Shown: positions 22,553-32,653 of the stretch, piece by piece
Layout: each line of letters starts with the position of its first letter
How positions within the stretch are numbered: the first letter of the stretch is position 1
DNA from: Ganoderma boninense
Lineage: Eukaryota > Basidiomycota > Agaricomycetes > Polyporales > Polyporaceae
Assembly (NCBI GenBank): GCA_002900995.3
Contig: CM035313.1
Location: forward strand, 3,410,001-3,474,000
DNA length: 64,000 nucleotides
Direction: 5' to 3'
Notes under the pieces: model-generated
The model's input: only the letters and a program-made list of their open reading frames with translations
What the model was told of the DNA's origin: nothing
The model's database searches: none
Position numbers and translations under genes: made by a program

Positions 22553-24924
22553 GGTTATTCGTGAGTTCTCTGAGGTAGAGGTTGTGATGCTGAGGCGTTC
22601 GATGGGGACCGCATATATCTTGGAAATGGGTGCAATACGCAGACCGCCCGCGGCCGTGGACACTGCTACTTATCGAAGACTCGCTGACTGCGACTCCGCT
22701 GGACACGACCTGATGGAAGCCTCCACGAACCTTCATTGCCCTTCGTAAGTATGCCAACTCCGGCGTTGGACAACGCGATCTCCACATGCTGCACCCGTTC
22801 CCGAAGAACAGGCCTGGTCGTTAGAATTCTGATGTTTGGGGATTGATAGCGTTATTGGTGACCATAGCAGGCAGAGGCCAATGGACGCACCCTTTAGGCA
22901 AAGCCTCGTCCCACACAACTACATAGTCATTCTAGCCCTTGTCGCTCACATTTCCGTGTGGCCGACTGTTTTGTCGCGTCGTGAACGTCGGTCAGGGAGC
23001 AGATAGGCGTGCACGGGCCCAAATAGGCGCTGCCGGTAGATTTCGACTGAGGTAGGTAGCATACATGAAGGCATAGAACTGTGGAAGAGATTTCTGGGGG
23101 AGTATGTTGGCAGCTGCAGCAGTCGAGAGTGGTCGTCGTGGTGAAAGATGCTCTGCTAGCCGGCTGCCGAGTCGCTACCGCTGATCTCCGACTATCCCGG
23201 ATTTCGACGTCCGAGTAGCGCGGCTGAAAACACTCGGTTTTTTGAACTCGCGCTGTCTTCGCAGGGTGGTTAAGCACGTCGCGAAGTCAAATATCTTCCC
23301 TACCTGTGGCAGTTACGTAGGTTCTGATATCGGCGGATGCGGGGTCGTCCTGAGGGCAGCGAAGGCTAAGGTACGGCGAAATAACTTCAACTTGCACTGT
23401 AGTGCAGCCCACAACTCTTCGCTAGTAACATACATAGCCGCAGCCAAATTCCGACGTTCCAGGAGAGCCAGGATTTCGAACAAGCCCTTCACTCGTCCCA
23501 CCACTATCCTTCGAGCTATCTCCTGATGCACACCTCTCAAATCAGCCATGGTAAGCATACGTTGTAACAACGCACCCTGTGGGTCCAGTTCCAGTGTCGC
23601 CAGATTCTGGGTCATATATGGGCTCTTTGATTTGGCCTTCTCCGCGGTCATGATTGGGCATCATATCAGCTAGACCAGGCCGACGTTCAACTCACCTTTT
23701 CGCGGCCGGCCTTTCTTGACTTCAGGGACAATCAATCCACTCTCTCTCAGATACTCCCTGGCTTCCTTAATCGTGTCGAACTTCATGTAATCATTACCCG
23801 AAAATTTGTTGACTTGTTGCTGTGCTTTGTACCTGCATCGTGTATGCCAGGTAGGAGGGAAGCATGCTTGATAACGAGCGGCACAGGATGCGCGAAGAAC
23901 GAGGGCTTACCACGCACGAAATATTCCTATGGTCCTCCCTTTCGCTACTGCGTAGTACGGCATGTTGTATGTGGTGGACGAGAGGAACTTGAGAAAACAG
24001 GAGGAAACCTTACTTAAGGTTGAAGTGACATCATCACAGTGCCCGGGACGTCTCAATGCTCAGTAAGCAGGATCCCACACCGTGTAAAATTGGGCATGGT
24101 TGGCAGCTCTACAAAGCCATTGATATCCAGAGATGCGTTGAAGGACAAAGAGGAGGCAAGAGGTTGAGAAAAAGTCATGAGCCGCGGCCGCATCCCTTAC
24201 CAATGCCACGTGATAGACAGATACGAGCGTCTCATATACCCGATTTGGGTGGACAGTGAGATGGAGTAGCGCCTGAGCGACATCTCCTCGCTTTATGCTT
24301 GATTCCATCCCATCACTGCCAGTACTGCGCGGCTCCGTCCATATTGCACATTTTCTTCTCAGTGCATCGCAGTATTCTCGAGGCACTTGATTAACTTGGT
24401 CAGCAGGCACTCACAACCCCGAAAGTCAAATCTCATGCACACCGCACCAAGGGTCCCGAAGGGGATCGACACCGTTGGGCTCGTCAAGGCCTTGTGCGAG
24501 GCCACAAACCTGCAATCTATCATTTTCAGTACGTGTTCGTCTTATTTTACAGCTGAAATTCTCTCTTCGTCGAGATGCGTGACGTGAAGCCGGAAGCCTC
24601 TCATGACAGACCTAGAACAGTACTAGTTTCAAATTCGTGAGCCTGCCATGGAACAAAGAAGTATAGATCCGTCTTCCAGATCGACTCAAAAATGAATCAG
24701 AAGACTAGCTCTTCAGGCAACTTGTGCCCGAGTCCGAGTCGCCGCTCGAGAACCCAAGCCGATTTGGAAGGAGGACAGCGTCCGAGCACATAACCTGAGG
24801 CCCAAGTGTGCCAAAAATGACAGAGACTTGATGCGGGTGGCACCTTGCCAGTACATCCGCCGGAAAGACTTGGTCTCTTCGTCATGTGGATTGCTAACGC
24901 GATTAATCAAGCAGATGCCCCGTA
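22553..24924. other. mostly non-coding; unrecognised minus-strand frames near 23313-23790
   Basis: The flanks of the orphan gene (to about 23120, and again 24230-24450) resemble the region downstream at 31000-31815; the roughly 1.1 kb between is absent from that second copy. In this extra DNA a minus-strand start at about 23785 (MKFDTIKEAREYLRESGL) and a frame at 23313-23651 (LEILALLERRNLAAAMYV type helices) could be two exons of a small gene, but I could not join them convincingly. No known domain seen. Confidence 0.35.
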
Positions 24925-25690
24925 ATGTTGTCGTTTTCGTACGCGGGGGACGCTCACAGACACTTCGAGATAGTGACTCGGACTGTTTCGGTTGCGATAG
25001 CGCAGTGCGCGCATATCGAGCAAGGCTCATTTCAGAACGCCGCTCATCGATTCAAGCTCGAGTCAGCCAGGCCTAAATGGGACCTCCTTTATGGGACGCC
25101 CAAGTTTCCTATCGAGGCACTGGTAAGATGGCTGGCCCTGGTCTTATAGCTCGAGCTGAGTCCGAGTCTATGCTTCCCCCCGCCGCCTTGAACGCCATCG
25201 ATATCGGCCCCCCTCCCCATCCCTAGAATTGGTGCGTCCAAGGCTCCTCCTTGAACCGTGCCCCTGCTAATGGGATGTGAATAGCTCCTATACGCCATGC
25301 CACAGGAAGCTCCGCCGCATGTGAAGCAGCTGCTGAGGCGTGACGTTGCCCAGCGAGTCTTGCAGCAGACGGACGCGAACCTGTTCCTCAACGACTACAA
25401 TTGTGGTCCGGTGGATATTTCCACAGACCCTGTTGTCTCCCTGCAGAAGACTAGCGGCACGACGAAACACAGGAAAGATGGCGGCAGCTACCTCCACTAG
25501 TACTACCTCAAGGTCCCTGCGGCGAGCATCAAGTACTCGATTTACGTCAATCGTCCTTCCGCGGACGCTGCGGTCAACCGGCACACCCTCGCCCGAGCCG
25601 TTGTGTGGTTCATCTACAACCATGACAGAGGCGACGTGTTGCTCCATGAAGAGCTTGCCACCCTGCCGAATGGCCAACTCGCGCCTGTGA
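24925..25690 (+). pseudogene. unrecognised gene with in-frame stop
   Basis: Two coding-like segments join across an intron at about 25122-25283: ...LLYGTPKFPIEAL continues into LLYAMPQEAPPHVKQLLRRD. The frame reads on smoothly to 25497 and meets a TAG at 25498-25500. It then continues in the same frame with protein-like sequence (YYLKVPAASIKYSIYVNRPS, ARAVVWFIYNHDRGDVLLHEELATLP). No intron removes the stop. No family recognised. It could be a decayed gene, or a sequencing error could have made the stop. It converges with the kinase-like gene on the minus strand. Confidence 0.4.
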
Positions 25691-25795
25691 GCATTCTCCG
25701 CCTGCGCTCACCGCGATCGACGTTGATAACCATGTGCGCGTCCCTCCCCCCTCCAGCCTTCGCCGTACGAATTCGAGTTAGCGTAGCTGTGGTCC

Positions 25796-26989
25796 TTATA
25801 GCGAGGAATTGTACACTGTGTAAACCGTGACGTTGTTGAATCGAGGCGTTGTGCGAAGACGTTGAGGCTCTGAACGAGAGTACACGATGGAGCATCTACT
25901 TTCTCGAAAGGGCCGGAGTGAAAAGACGGCGCACGAGTCCAAAACCTCTACCAAAGAACTCCGAAACATAGACCAACCAGCGGAGGACGGTAAGCACCTG
26001 GCGAGCTCGTCGGGCGGTCGGACGACAATGGCAGGCAGACGCGCACCCGCGCTCGTCGCCCACCAGCCACTTTGCATATCGGCTGGGAAGCCAGGGGTGT
26101 TTGTGTTCGTTAGGAGAATAGTGCTGTGTGGTTTCGTCAGGCGTTCATTGTGCATTCGATAGTAGTCGTACATGGCACCCACCATCAAGATAAGCTGCAT
26201 GAGCCTGCCAGTGCTGTAGACGTCGAAGGAGTACGGATCAAGCGTAGTCACACCTTCGGGCTTTTCCACCTGGCTGTCCGGCAGGAGGATTGGAGGCTGG
26301 CGGCCCTGTTCGAGGGAAAACTGTCGGGAGGTGTGGAAGTCGATGAAGTACAGCTTATCCGCGACTAGTCGGGGATCAGTTGCGGCGTGTCTGGGCAACG
26401 CGTACACGACGTTGTCGAGGCAAATGTCCTGTTGAGCCAGGTCGTAAGCAATATCAACCACTACTATCTGGCCTACTCACCAGATGTGCGATGTGCAACC
26501 TGTGCAGATATTCGACGCCCTGCGCTCGCACCGTTGTTAGTGTCTACGCGTGCATGACAAAAGCCGAGGACATACTTCGATGATCTGATGGAAGATATCC
26601 AGCATAAAGCTATTTGGGAGATTTCTGTAGTCAAATAGGTCGATAGGTCCAGCGAATGGCATGACAAGCAAGCGGGGCTCAGAGGGTATGATCTCGGACG
26701 GTATACCGTGATTCGGAGAGGCCGGATTGCGCTGCAAGCGCTCGGAGATGGGGCCCTCCTCTGTAGCGGGGTCTAGCACTTTGACGACATATTGGGGGAT
26801 GGTGCTGCCACGCGGTCGCGCTGTATAGTAGACACTCCCGTACTAGAAAGCGCTTGGCTATGAGCCACGCCACAGTCGAGGAAGAGCAAGACGGCAACTC
26901 ACTGGCTTCAGTGCTTGATGAAGTACGATACCCCTTGCGCGTAAGTCGGGGTGGTCTTTCAACCAGTCGGGAACTAGAAAAGATGACAT
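25796..26989 (-). CDS. protein-kinase-like protein
   Basis: Start at 26989 (MSSFLVPDWLKDHPDL). Exons about 26903-26989, 26576-26842, 26481-26519 and from 26428 downward. Splicing gives YGSVYYTARP and YVVKVL (possible lysine of the ATP site), then GVEYLHRLHIAHLDICLDNVV, a good HxDxxxxN catalytic loop, and LYFIDFHTSRQF at the place of DFG (here DFH). EGVTTLDPYSFDVYSTGRLM resembles the activation-segment end and helix F. The DFH variant makes activity uncertain, although such variants are common in this agaricomycete group. The last exon may contain another intron after MQLILM, so the C-terminus at 25796 is doubtful. Confidence 0.6.
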
Positions 26990-27980
26990 AGCTGCTTGTA
27001 AACTGGGGAGAGCATCGAGGATCAGAGGGACGGAACTGGAGAACGTCCTCTCGTCGCGGTCATGTGGCTGTGATGTAGTGACACCTTGTGTCACTGAAAG
27101 TGACAAAGAATCACGTGGCGTTAACAACATAAACGTTACGATCAAGTCACGGCTCGCGACTCAGAGCTGCCCCCCGTCAACTCAGAACTGAGCCTTTTCC
27201 ATCCCCCTAGGATGCAGAGATGCAGGATCGTTGACTGCGCGGACGGTTGTGATCAGTAAGTAAATGTTATGTTTACCTTAGACTTCGCATTTGGTGTCAA
27301 TAATATAACACGTCCAGTAGGCTTGTATGTCACTCATTCAAATTCTGGCGGCGTGCAATTCTCGACGCTCCAGCATTTCCAGTCGCACCACCCGAGCTTC
27401 ATCGGGCTGTGACTTGAACTATTCGTGGCAAAGTCTCGTGTTTGTATGCGGAACCCGACATCCAGCCGCAGTCGGCCGTAGACATCATAAACATCGTTGC
27501 GGGTCCATCAACAGCTATCAACGGTACGATGTTACGATTTCCACAAATTCGCCTCTTGAGTATATTCCAAGTACTCAAAATATTTCATACCAATAGTGTG
27601 CGGCATTTCACTTCATGGAGGAGCGACGTCATTGCAGCTCGAATTCTTTCGAAGACCAACTAGTTGGCTATGCTCAATTCGTACCCCATGCCGGAGTACG
27701 TGCTGCGTCCTGCATCTCGAAGAACTGACCACCCCCAACATCAACCATGACTTCGTATGCCGCTCACAGCTCCGATGGTTCTTGTCTTGTCCGCAGCTGC
27801 TGCCACAGCCACTGCCGAGAAGCCTGCCACCGACAATTGACTGCGATTCTACAACGCCTTCATGAAACCTCTCCCATCAGTATCGCATGATGAAATTTCA
27901 AGGCCAAGAACTGCCCGGCGGGCATAGCAATGTGCGTATACACCGAGCGGGACCGGGGCGCTGAGGGTAAGTACTCGCAG

Positions 27981-27986
27981 TATAAA
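27981..27986 (+). promoter_or_regulatory. TATA box upstream of hydrolase copy 1
   Basis: TATAAA about 300 nt before the start codon at 28283, conserved at the matching place in the inverted copy (45427-45432, complement). Transcription start inferred 25-35 nt downstream, leaving a long 5' leader. Confidence 0.5.
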
Positions 27987-28282
27987 GGTTGGCATACGCG
28001 CATACGCATCTCGGCGTTGTCGTGTATTCAACTTGAAGCCTCCAAGGTTGTAGGTGAGTCTGATTTGCACATTTCAGCCTTTTTTGCGCGTACCGCAGAG
28101 TTTTGGCATATGGTAGCCACTACCTGCTGCTCAGACCATGCATGGAACATCGTTATCGCTACAGTCTCTGCGGTATGCTCACCCTCAGTCGCTTTTGCCA
28201 CGGTCTATTTCCAGGATTTAACGGCTAGCATTTTCGAACAGCTACAAGAACTACGACTCTCCGAAACTGCGCCCGTCCGACG

Positions 28283-30317
28283 ATGGCAAATAACATATAC
28301 GGTACCAACTTCGACGTGACGGTAGAGCAGGCGTCCGTATCTGCCGCCTCTCGACCCCACAAGTCAAGCGGACATCCAACATTCCGGCGTCCCAATCGAA
28401 AGGCTCAGGCTTTGCTCCTTGCAGTCGCAGTCACAGCGACTGCAGGGATTCCGGTGGCTGCCGGGCTTCGTGATGTTAACAATACTCTCTACAAGGCGAT
28501 GTGCCAGGCAAACCTCGCTACTATCGAAGCGAACAACAGCACTGCTGCCCCAGCAAATAACACCAGTGACTTCGATTGGTTGTCGGTGAGTTGCCCCCGT
28601 GCATGCATGCTGCTCCTGTTACTTCTTTCGGCGCTGACTATCCGTCCCCCACATCCAGCTGGAGCCCTCGACCGATATCCAGTGGACATCCTGCTACGAC
28701 GGCTACCAATGCGCACGCCTCCTCCTCCCCCTCGACTACCAGTCCAACGACACGTCCAATGCGACGACCGCTATCGCCCTCCGCATGCTCCCCGCGCGAA
28801 ACCGCACCGACTACCGCGGCACTCTCCTCCTGAACCCGGGCGGCCCAGGCGAATCCGGCACGGAGTTCATGGGGCTCCTGGGTTCATCCCTCTCCACCGT
28901 CGTCGGGGGCTCGTTCGACCTCCTCGGGTTCGACCCGCGCGGGATCGGCGCGAGCACGCCGCGCCTCGACTGCTTCACGACCTCGTCGGAGCGGGACATC
29001 TGGAACACGCAGGCCGGGCACCAGCTGCTGAACGCCTCGGACGTGAGCCTGTTGAACCTGTATGTCGCTCGCGCGCAGGTCGTCGGGACACGGTGTGCGG
29101 CGGCGAGCGCCGGGGAGGGGGACATCGCGCAGTTTATGGGCACGGCGAGCGTCGCGACGGACATGCTGAAGATCACGGAGAAACTTGGGCAAGAGAAGTT
29201 GCAGTACTGGGGTTTTGTGAGTTGCCTCGGATGTCGTTTGCCACGAAGGATGCTAACGCCTTACCTTCCCCAGAGCTATGGCACCGTTCTCGGGCAGTAC
29301 TTCGCTGCGATGTACCCCGACAAAGTCGGGCGCATGATCATCGACGGCGTGTATGACGGGGACAACTACCGCGCCTCCCTCTGGAACAGCAACGTCATCG
29401 ACAACGAGGCCGTCATCGACGGTATCTTCACGTTCTGCCACCAGGCGGGCCCACATCTCTGCGCCTTGTATGAGCCGACCCCCGCTGCGATCCGCGACCG
29501 CTTCTTCGGCGTCCTCGAATCCGTGAAGCAGGCTCCTGTCCCCATCCCGCTCGCGACGCCCCCGGCGGTGGTCACATACGCGGACCTCATAGGCCTGATC
29601 AACACGAACATCTACGGCCCTATCTCCGGCTTCCCCACCCTCGTCGCGACGATCCGCGCGATCGAGACCATGAACCAAACCCTCCTCGCCTCGCTCGCGC
29701 CGACAATCGTGAGCCCCGTCGCGTGCGACTGCAGCCAGCCGCCCCCCGCGCTCCCGAACCCGCCCAACAACTTCGACGTGCTGCACGCGGTCGCGTGCGG
29801 GGACGCGGACCCGCAGACGTACAGCCAGGCCGACTACCAGGCGTTCTTCGCGGACATCACGCGCGTCGCCCCCACGACCGGCGCGATCTGGGCCTCGTTC
29901 CACCTCGAGTGCACGCAGTGGCCCGTCCGCGCCGCGTGGCGCTACACAGGCGCATTCGCCGCGCGCAACACGGCGCACCCGCTGCTCGTCCTCCAGCCGC
30001 GCTTCGACCCTGTGTGCCCGCTGCACGACGCGCGCCTGGTCAGGGAGCGCTATGGGGGCGCGGGCCTGCTGGTGCAGGACTCGTACGGGCACACGTCGCT
30101 GGCTGCCCCGAGCGTGTGCACCGCGAAGCATGTGAGGGCGTACCTGGAGGAGGGCATTCTGCCGGCGGAGGGGACGGTGTGTGAGCCGGACGAGCTGCCG
30201 TTCGTCGGAGCAGTGGGTGGCGTGCAAGCACGGTCGGAAGGGGACGAGAGGCTGTTGGAGGCGCTCCGGGGACTGTCGCGGGTGGTGCCTGTGTTTGACT
30301 TTGGCGCGAGGTCGTAG
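28283..30317 (+). CDS. TAP-like alpha/beta hydrolase (membrane-anchored or secreted), copy 1
   Basis: 634-aa protein from three exons (28283-28585, 28659-29216, 29274-30317). After a short polar N-terminus there is one hydrophobic helix (ALLLAVAVTATAGIPVAAG, about residues 43-61), so the enzyme is probably a type II membrane or secreted protein. N-x-S/T sites follow (NNTL, NNST, NDTS). The alpha/beta hydrolase core shows LLNPGGPGESG (oxyanion-hole region), FDPRGIG, the nucleophile elbow GFSYG split by intron 2, a likely acid in RFDPVCP, and the catalytic histidine in SYGHTS. This is the pattern of tripeptidyl-aminopeptidase-like hydrolases with the TAP C-terminal domain. Substrate unknown; peptides are the usual substrates in the family. 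It has a near twin at 43095-45129. Confidence 0.85.
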
Positions 30318-30378
30318 CGGGTGCGTAGTGGTTTGCCATCGCCATGGAGTCTGGACATGTTGGTGTCATATTTATATT

Positions 30379-30928
30379 TCACTGCACAAATGCCCTGATG
30401 CGCCGAATCAACTTATCTCCCCGCTTGCTCTCCACCTTCTCCGCGTACGCCTCCCGCGCATACCCCACGAGCTCATGCAGCGCCGGCGGCAGGTGCTCGT
30501 AGCCCGCGGTGGGCATGCTGAGCTCCGTCTGGCGCGGGTCCCACGCATACACCCCTGTGTTCTTCAGCCCTCGTCCTCCTCCCGGCATCTTCACGTGCAG
30601 GAAGTCGTTCGCGCGGCACGTGTAGCGGCTCGAGACGACCCAGAAGCCTTGGAATCCGCCCGTGTCGGGGAGCCCGGCGACGTCCTCGGCGAGGAGCGCG
30701 AGCGTCGCGAAGTCGCGCGGATGCAGCGCCAGGACGCGCCCGCTGGCGTCGACGGCGATGTCCGGGCGAAAGAGGGCCATGGCGAAGGAGTCGGGGGACA
30801 CCATCGTGCTCACGCGGGAGATGAAGACGAGGGCGTCGGGTGAGGGCTGGAAAGCGGAGGCGTCGGGGTGGGGAGTCGCGCGGGCGTGCCAGGCCTTCGG
30901 CGGAGGTGGACGTGGATGTGGATGTCAT
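30379..30928 (-). pseudogene. small orphan protein, copy 2, frameshifted
   Basis: Second copy of the gene at 21992-22552. The start at 30928 gives MTSTSTSTSAEG. One extra base in a GGCC run at about 30891-30894 (copy 1 has one G fewer) then shifts the frame, giving an arginine/proline-rich shadow. The homologous frame is open from about 30888 to the stop at 30379 (SFAMALFRPDIAVDASGRV, DYLHVKMPGGG-like, HLPPALHELVGYAREAY). Only this single lesion separates it from an intact gene. Translation from an internal ATG at 30813 (MSTMVSPDS) would give 144 residues. Its stop lies about 60 bp beyond that of the hydrolase gene; the two are convergent. Confidence 0.7.
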
Positions 30929-32007
30929 GGTCGGTCGTGAGGTGTTTGGGATAGAGGGTCAGATGCTGAAGGGTCCGAGGAGACCGCATATATCTATATT
31001 TTGGAAATGGATGCAATATGCAGGCGAGGTTGGGAACTGCTCTCGTGGACTCACGGACTGCGCCGGCTCAGCTGGACATTACCTGATAGAAGTCTACAGT
31101 GCTACAAGAGCTTCACTGACGCTCATCAATATGCCACTTCCGGCATTGGGCAACGCTGATCCCCAGACGCAGCACTTTGTTGCCAAACAACTGGTTTGAT
31201 CATGACGGTTTCTGATGTTCGGGGGCATTGACTCTAGCGAGTTATCAGTAATCGTAACAGGCAGAGACCAACTGACGCGCCCTTTAGGCAAAGTCTCGTA
31301 CCGCACAACGATTAGTTATTGTAGCCCTTATTGCTCACATTGTGTGGCGGACCGTCCTGTCGTGTCGTCGTCTATCGGGGACGAGATGGGTGTGCACGGG
31401 TCCAAATAGGCGCTCCCAGTGTAAGTATTTTGGCTGCGAGGTAGCATGCATGAAGGGATAGAACTGTGGAAGAGATTTTAGGGTGACTGTGTTGGCAGCG
31501 GCGGTCGTCATCGTAAGTAGCACGGCTACTTACGATCAGTGCTACTTACGATGACGTGGGGAAGGGATGCACCATCATAAGTATATTCGTTGCTCGATCG
31601 TCCGGGGCGTCTAACATACCCGATTTGGATGGTGCTGACAGCGAGATTCTGATAGCGCCCGTGCCACGTTCCGTCTCCTTCGATCCCCTCTGCATTCCCT
31701 GGTTTCCATGATCCTGCACATAGTTTTCTCCGAATACCTCGCAGATACACACCACTAATATGCGGTTGATTCTATCTAGAGGAACTCAGACAGCGCACTC
31801 CGAATGTCAAATTATCAGCTTGAGTAGTACTTGGTACCTCGTGTGCACTGCCTCACGTTCCCTGAACTATATCACTGCTGATACGCACCGTCCAGGGCGA
31901 GCTCGAACAGCATCTCTGTCTCGCCAATACCTAAACCTCCTTCGCATTTCAATTTGAGGTGAAGAAATGCCAAACTACGCGCTGATCGTTGATGCGCGCG
32001 TTACGTG
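30929..32007. other. intergenic, part of the orphan-gene duplication
   Basis: About 31000-31815 resembles the upstream flank of orphan copy 1 (22680-24450, with a large gap). Contains the palindrome at 31507-31555. No supported gene. Confidence 0.5.
31507..31555. repeat. 17-bp perfect palindrome with 15-nt spacer
   Basis: The arms 31507-31523 and 31539-31555 are exact complements (core CGTAAGTAGCAC). The spacer carries a third copy of the CTACTTACGAT part. Sits in the duplicated non-coding region and is not present in the other copy. Possibly a scar of an element. Confidence 0.7.
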
Positions 32008-32450
32008 TTACAGCTAACTGCAAAAACATAGCTCGACCTGGCCCGCGCGAGCGGGCGTGGCATATTTGGCTACCTGCCCGAAATAGTAGCAAGAGGCGCT
32101 CGAATTTTAGGCTTGTATTGACCTTCAGGCGAAGCTGGGCATCACAGTTTTTAGTCTAAGAGGTACGTGTTATGCACCCATCAGTTTTATTCGAAAAAAA
32201 CAGCCTCCTCAAACTCCTCCAGGCTCGGTGGAGGTAGTTGCTGGCCAAACGCCTAAGGCGCTACGGAAGACTCGACCCCACGCCTCCCCACGCGCCGAAA
32301 ATTCCAGCATTGCGCATCCTGAGACGCCCTCGGACGGCGAGGTCCTGCGACGAGATCCCTGCCTGGGCCGACCACTTCGGGAAGGTAGCCAAACATGCCA
32401 CGCCCGCTCGCGCGGGCCAGGTCGAGCTATGTTTTTGCAGTTAGCTGTAA
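32008..32450. mobile_element. 443-bp MITE with ~75-bp terminal inverted repeats
   Basis: Left arm 32008-32082 and right arm 32376-32450 are complementary with about two mismatches; both start TTACAGCTAACTGC. The inner part (about 290 bp) has no transposase. A clear target duplication was not seen; the outermost TTA/TAA could be either part of the TIR or a three-base TWA-type target. It lies about 200 bp before the start codon of the next gene, so it is in that gene's promoter or 5' leader. Confidence 0.82.
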
Positions 32451-32653
32451 AGGTCGACCCCGTAATCCCGTCCCTCCTTGAAGCCTCAATATCCGGCCTC
32501 TCCGGAGGTTGGTCCAGAGCTATGTCTTGCCTATAAGTAAGTCAAAGGGGCCTCTGTTAGGCGTTTTTATCGGTCGGCACTTATCCTTCATCGAGTACTC
32601 AAGTACTCATCTTCCGCAGCGATTGTGCTCCAGCACGTCCCGATCTGCCCTCT

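Larger units (their letters stand above)
27210..30320 (+). repeat. left arm of a ~3.1-kb inverted duplication
   Basis: Contains the hydrolase gene and about 1 kb of upstream DNA. It matches the complement of 43095-46200. The coding part is nearly identical; the upstream part is more diverged, with small indels. The arms end at the hydrolase stop codon on one side and near a shared GATGCAGAGATG stretch on the other. They are separated by about 12.8 kb of unique sequence. Confidence 0.85.

Noticed and set aside
28283..30317. Hydrolase as ErdH, the partner of ErdS
   Set aside because: Both are alpha/beta hydrolases in a broad sense, but the motifs and the TAP-like C-terminus point to a peptidase-type family; 8 kb of distance gives no operon-like link.
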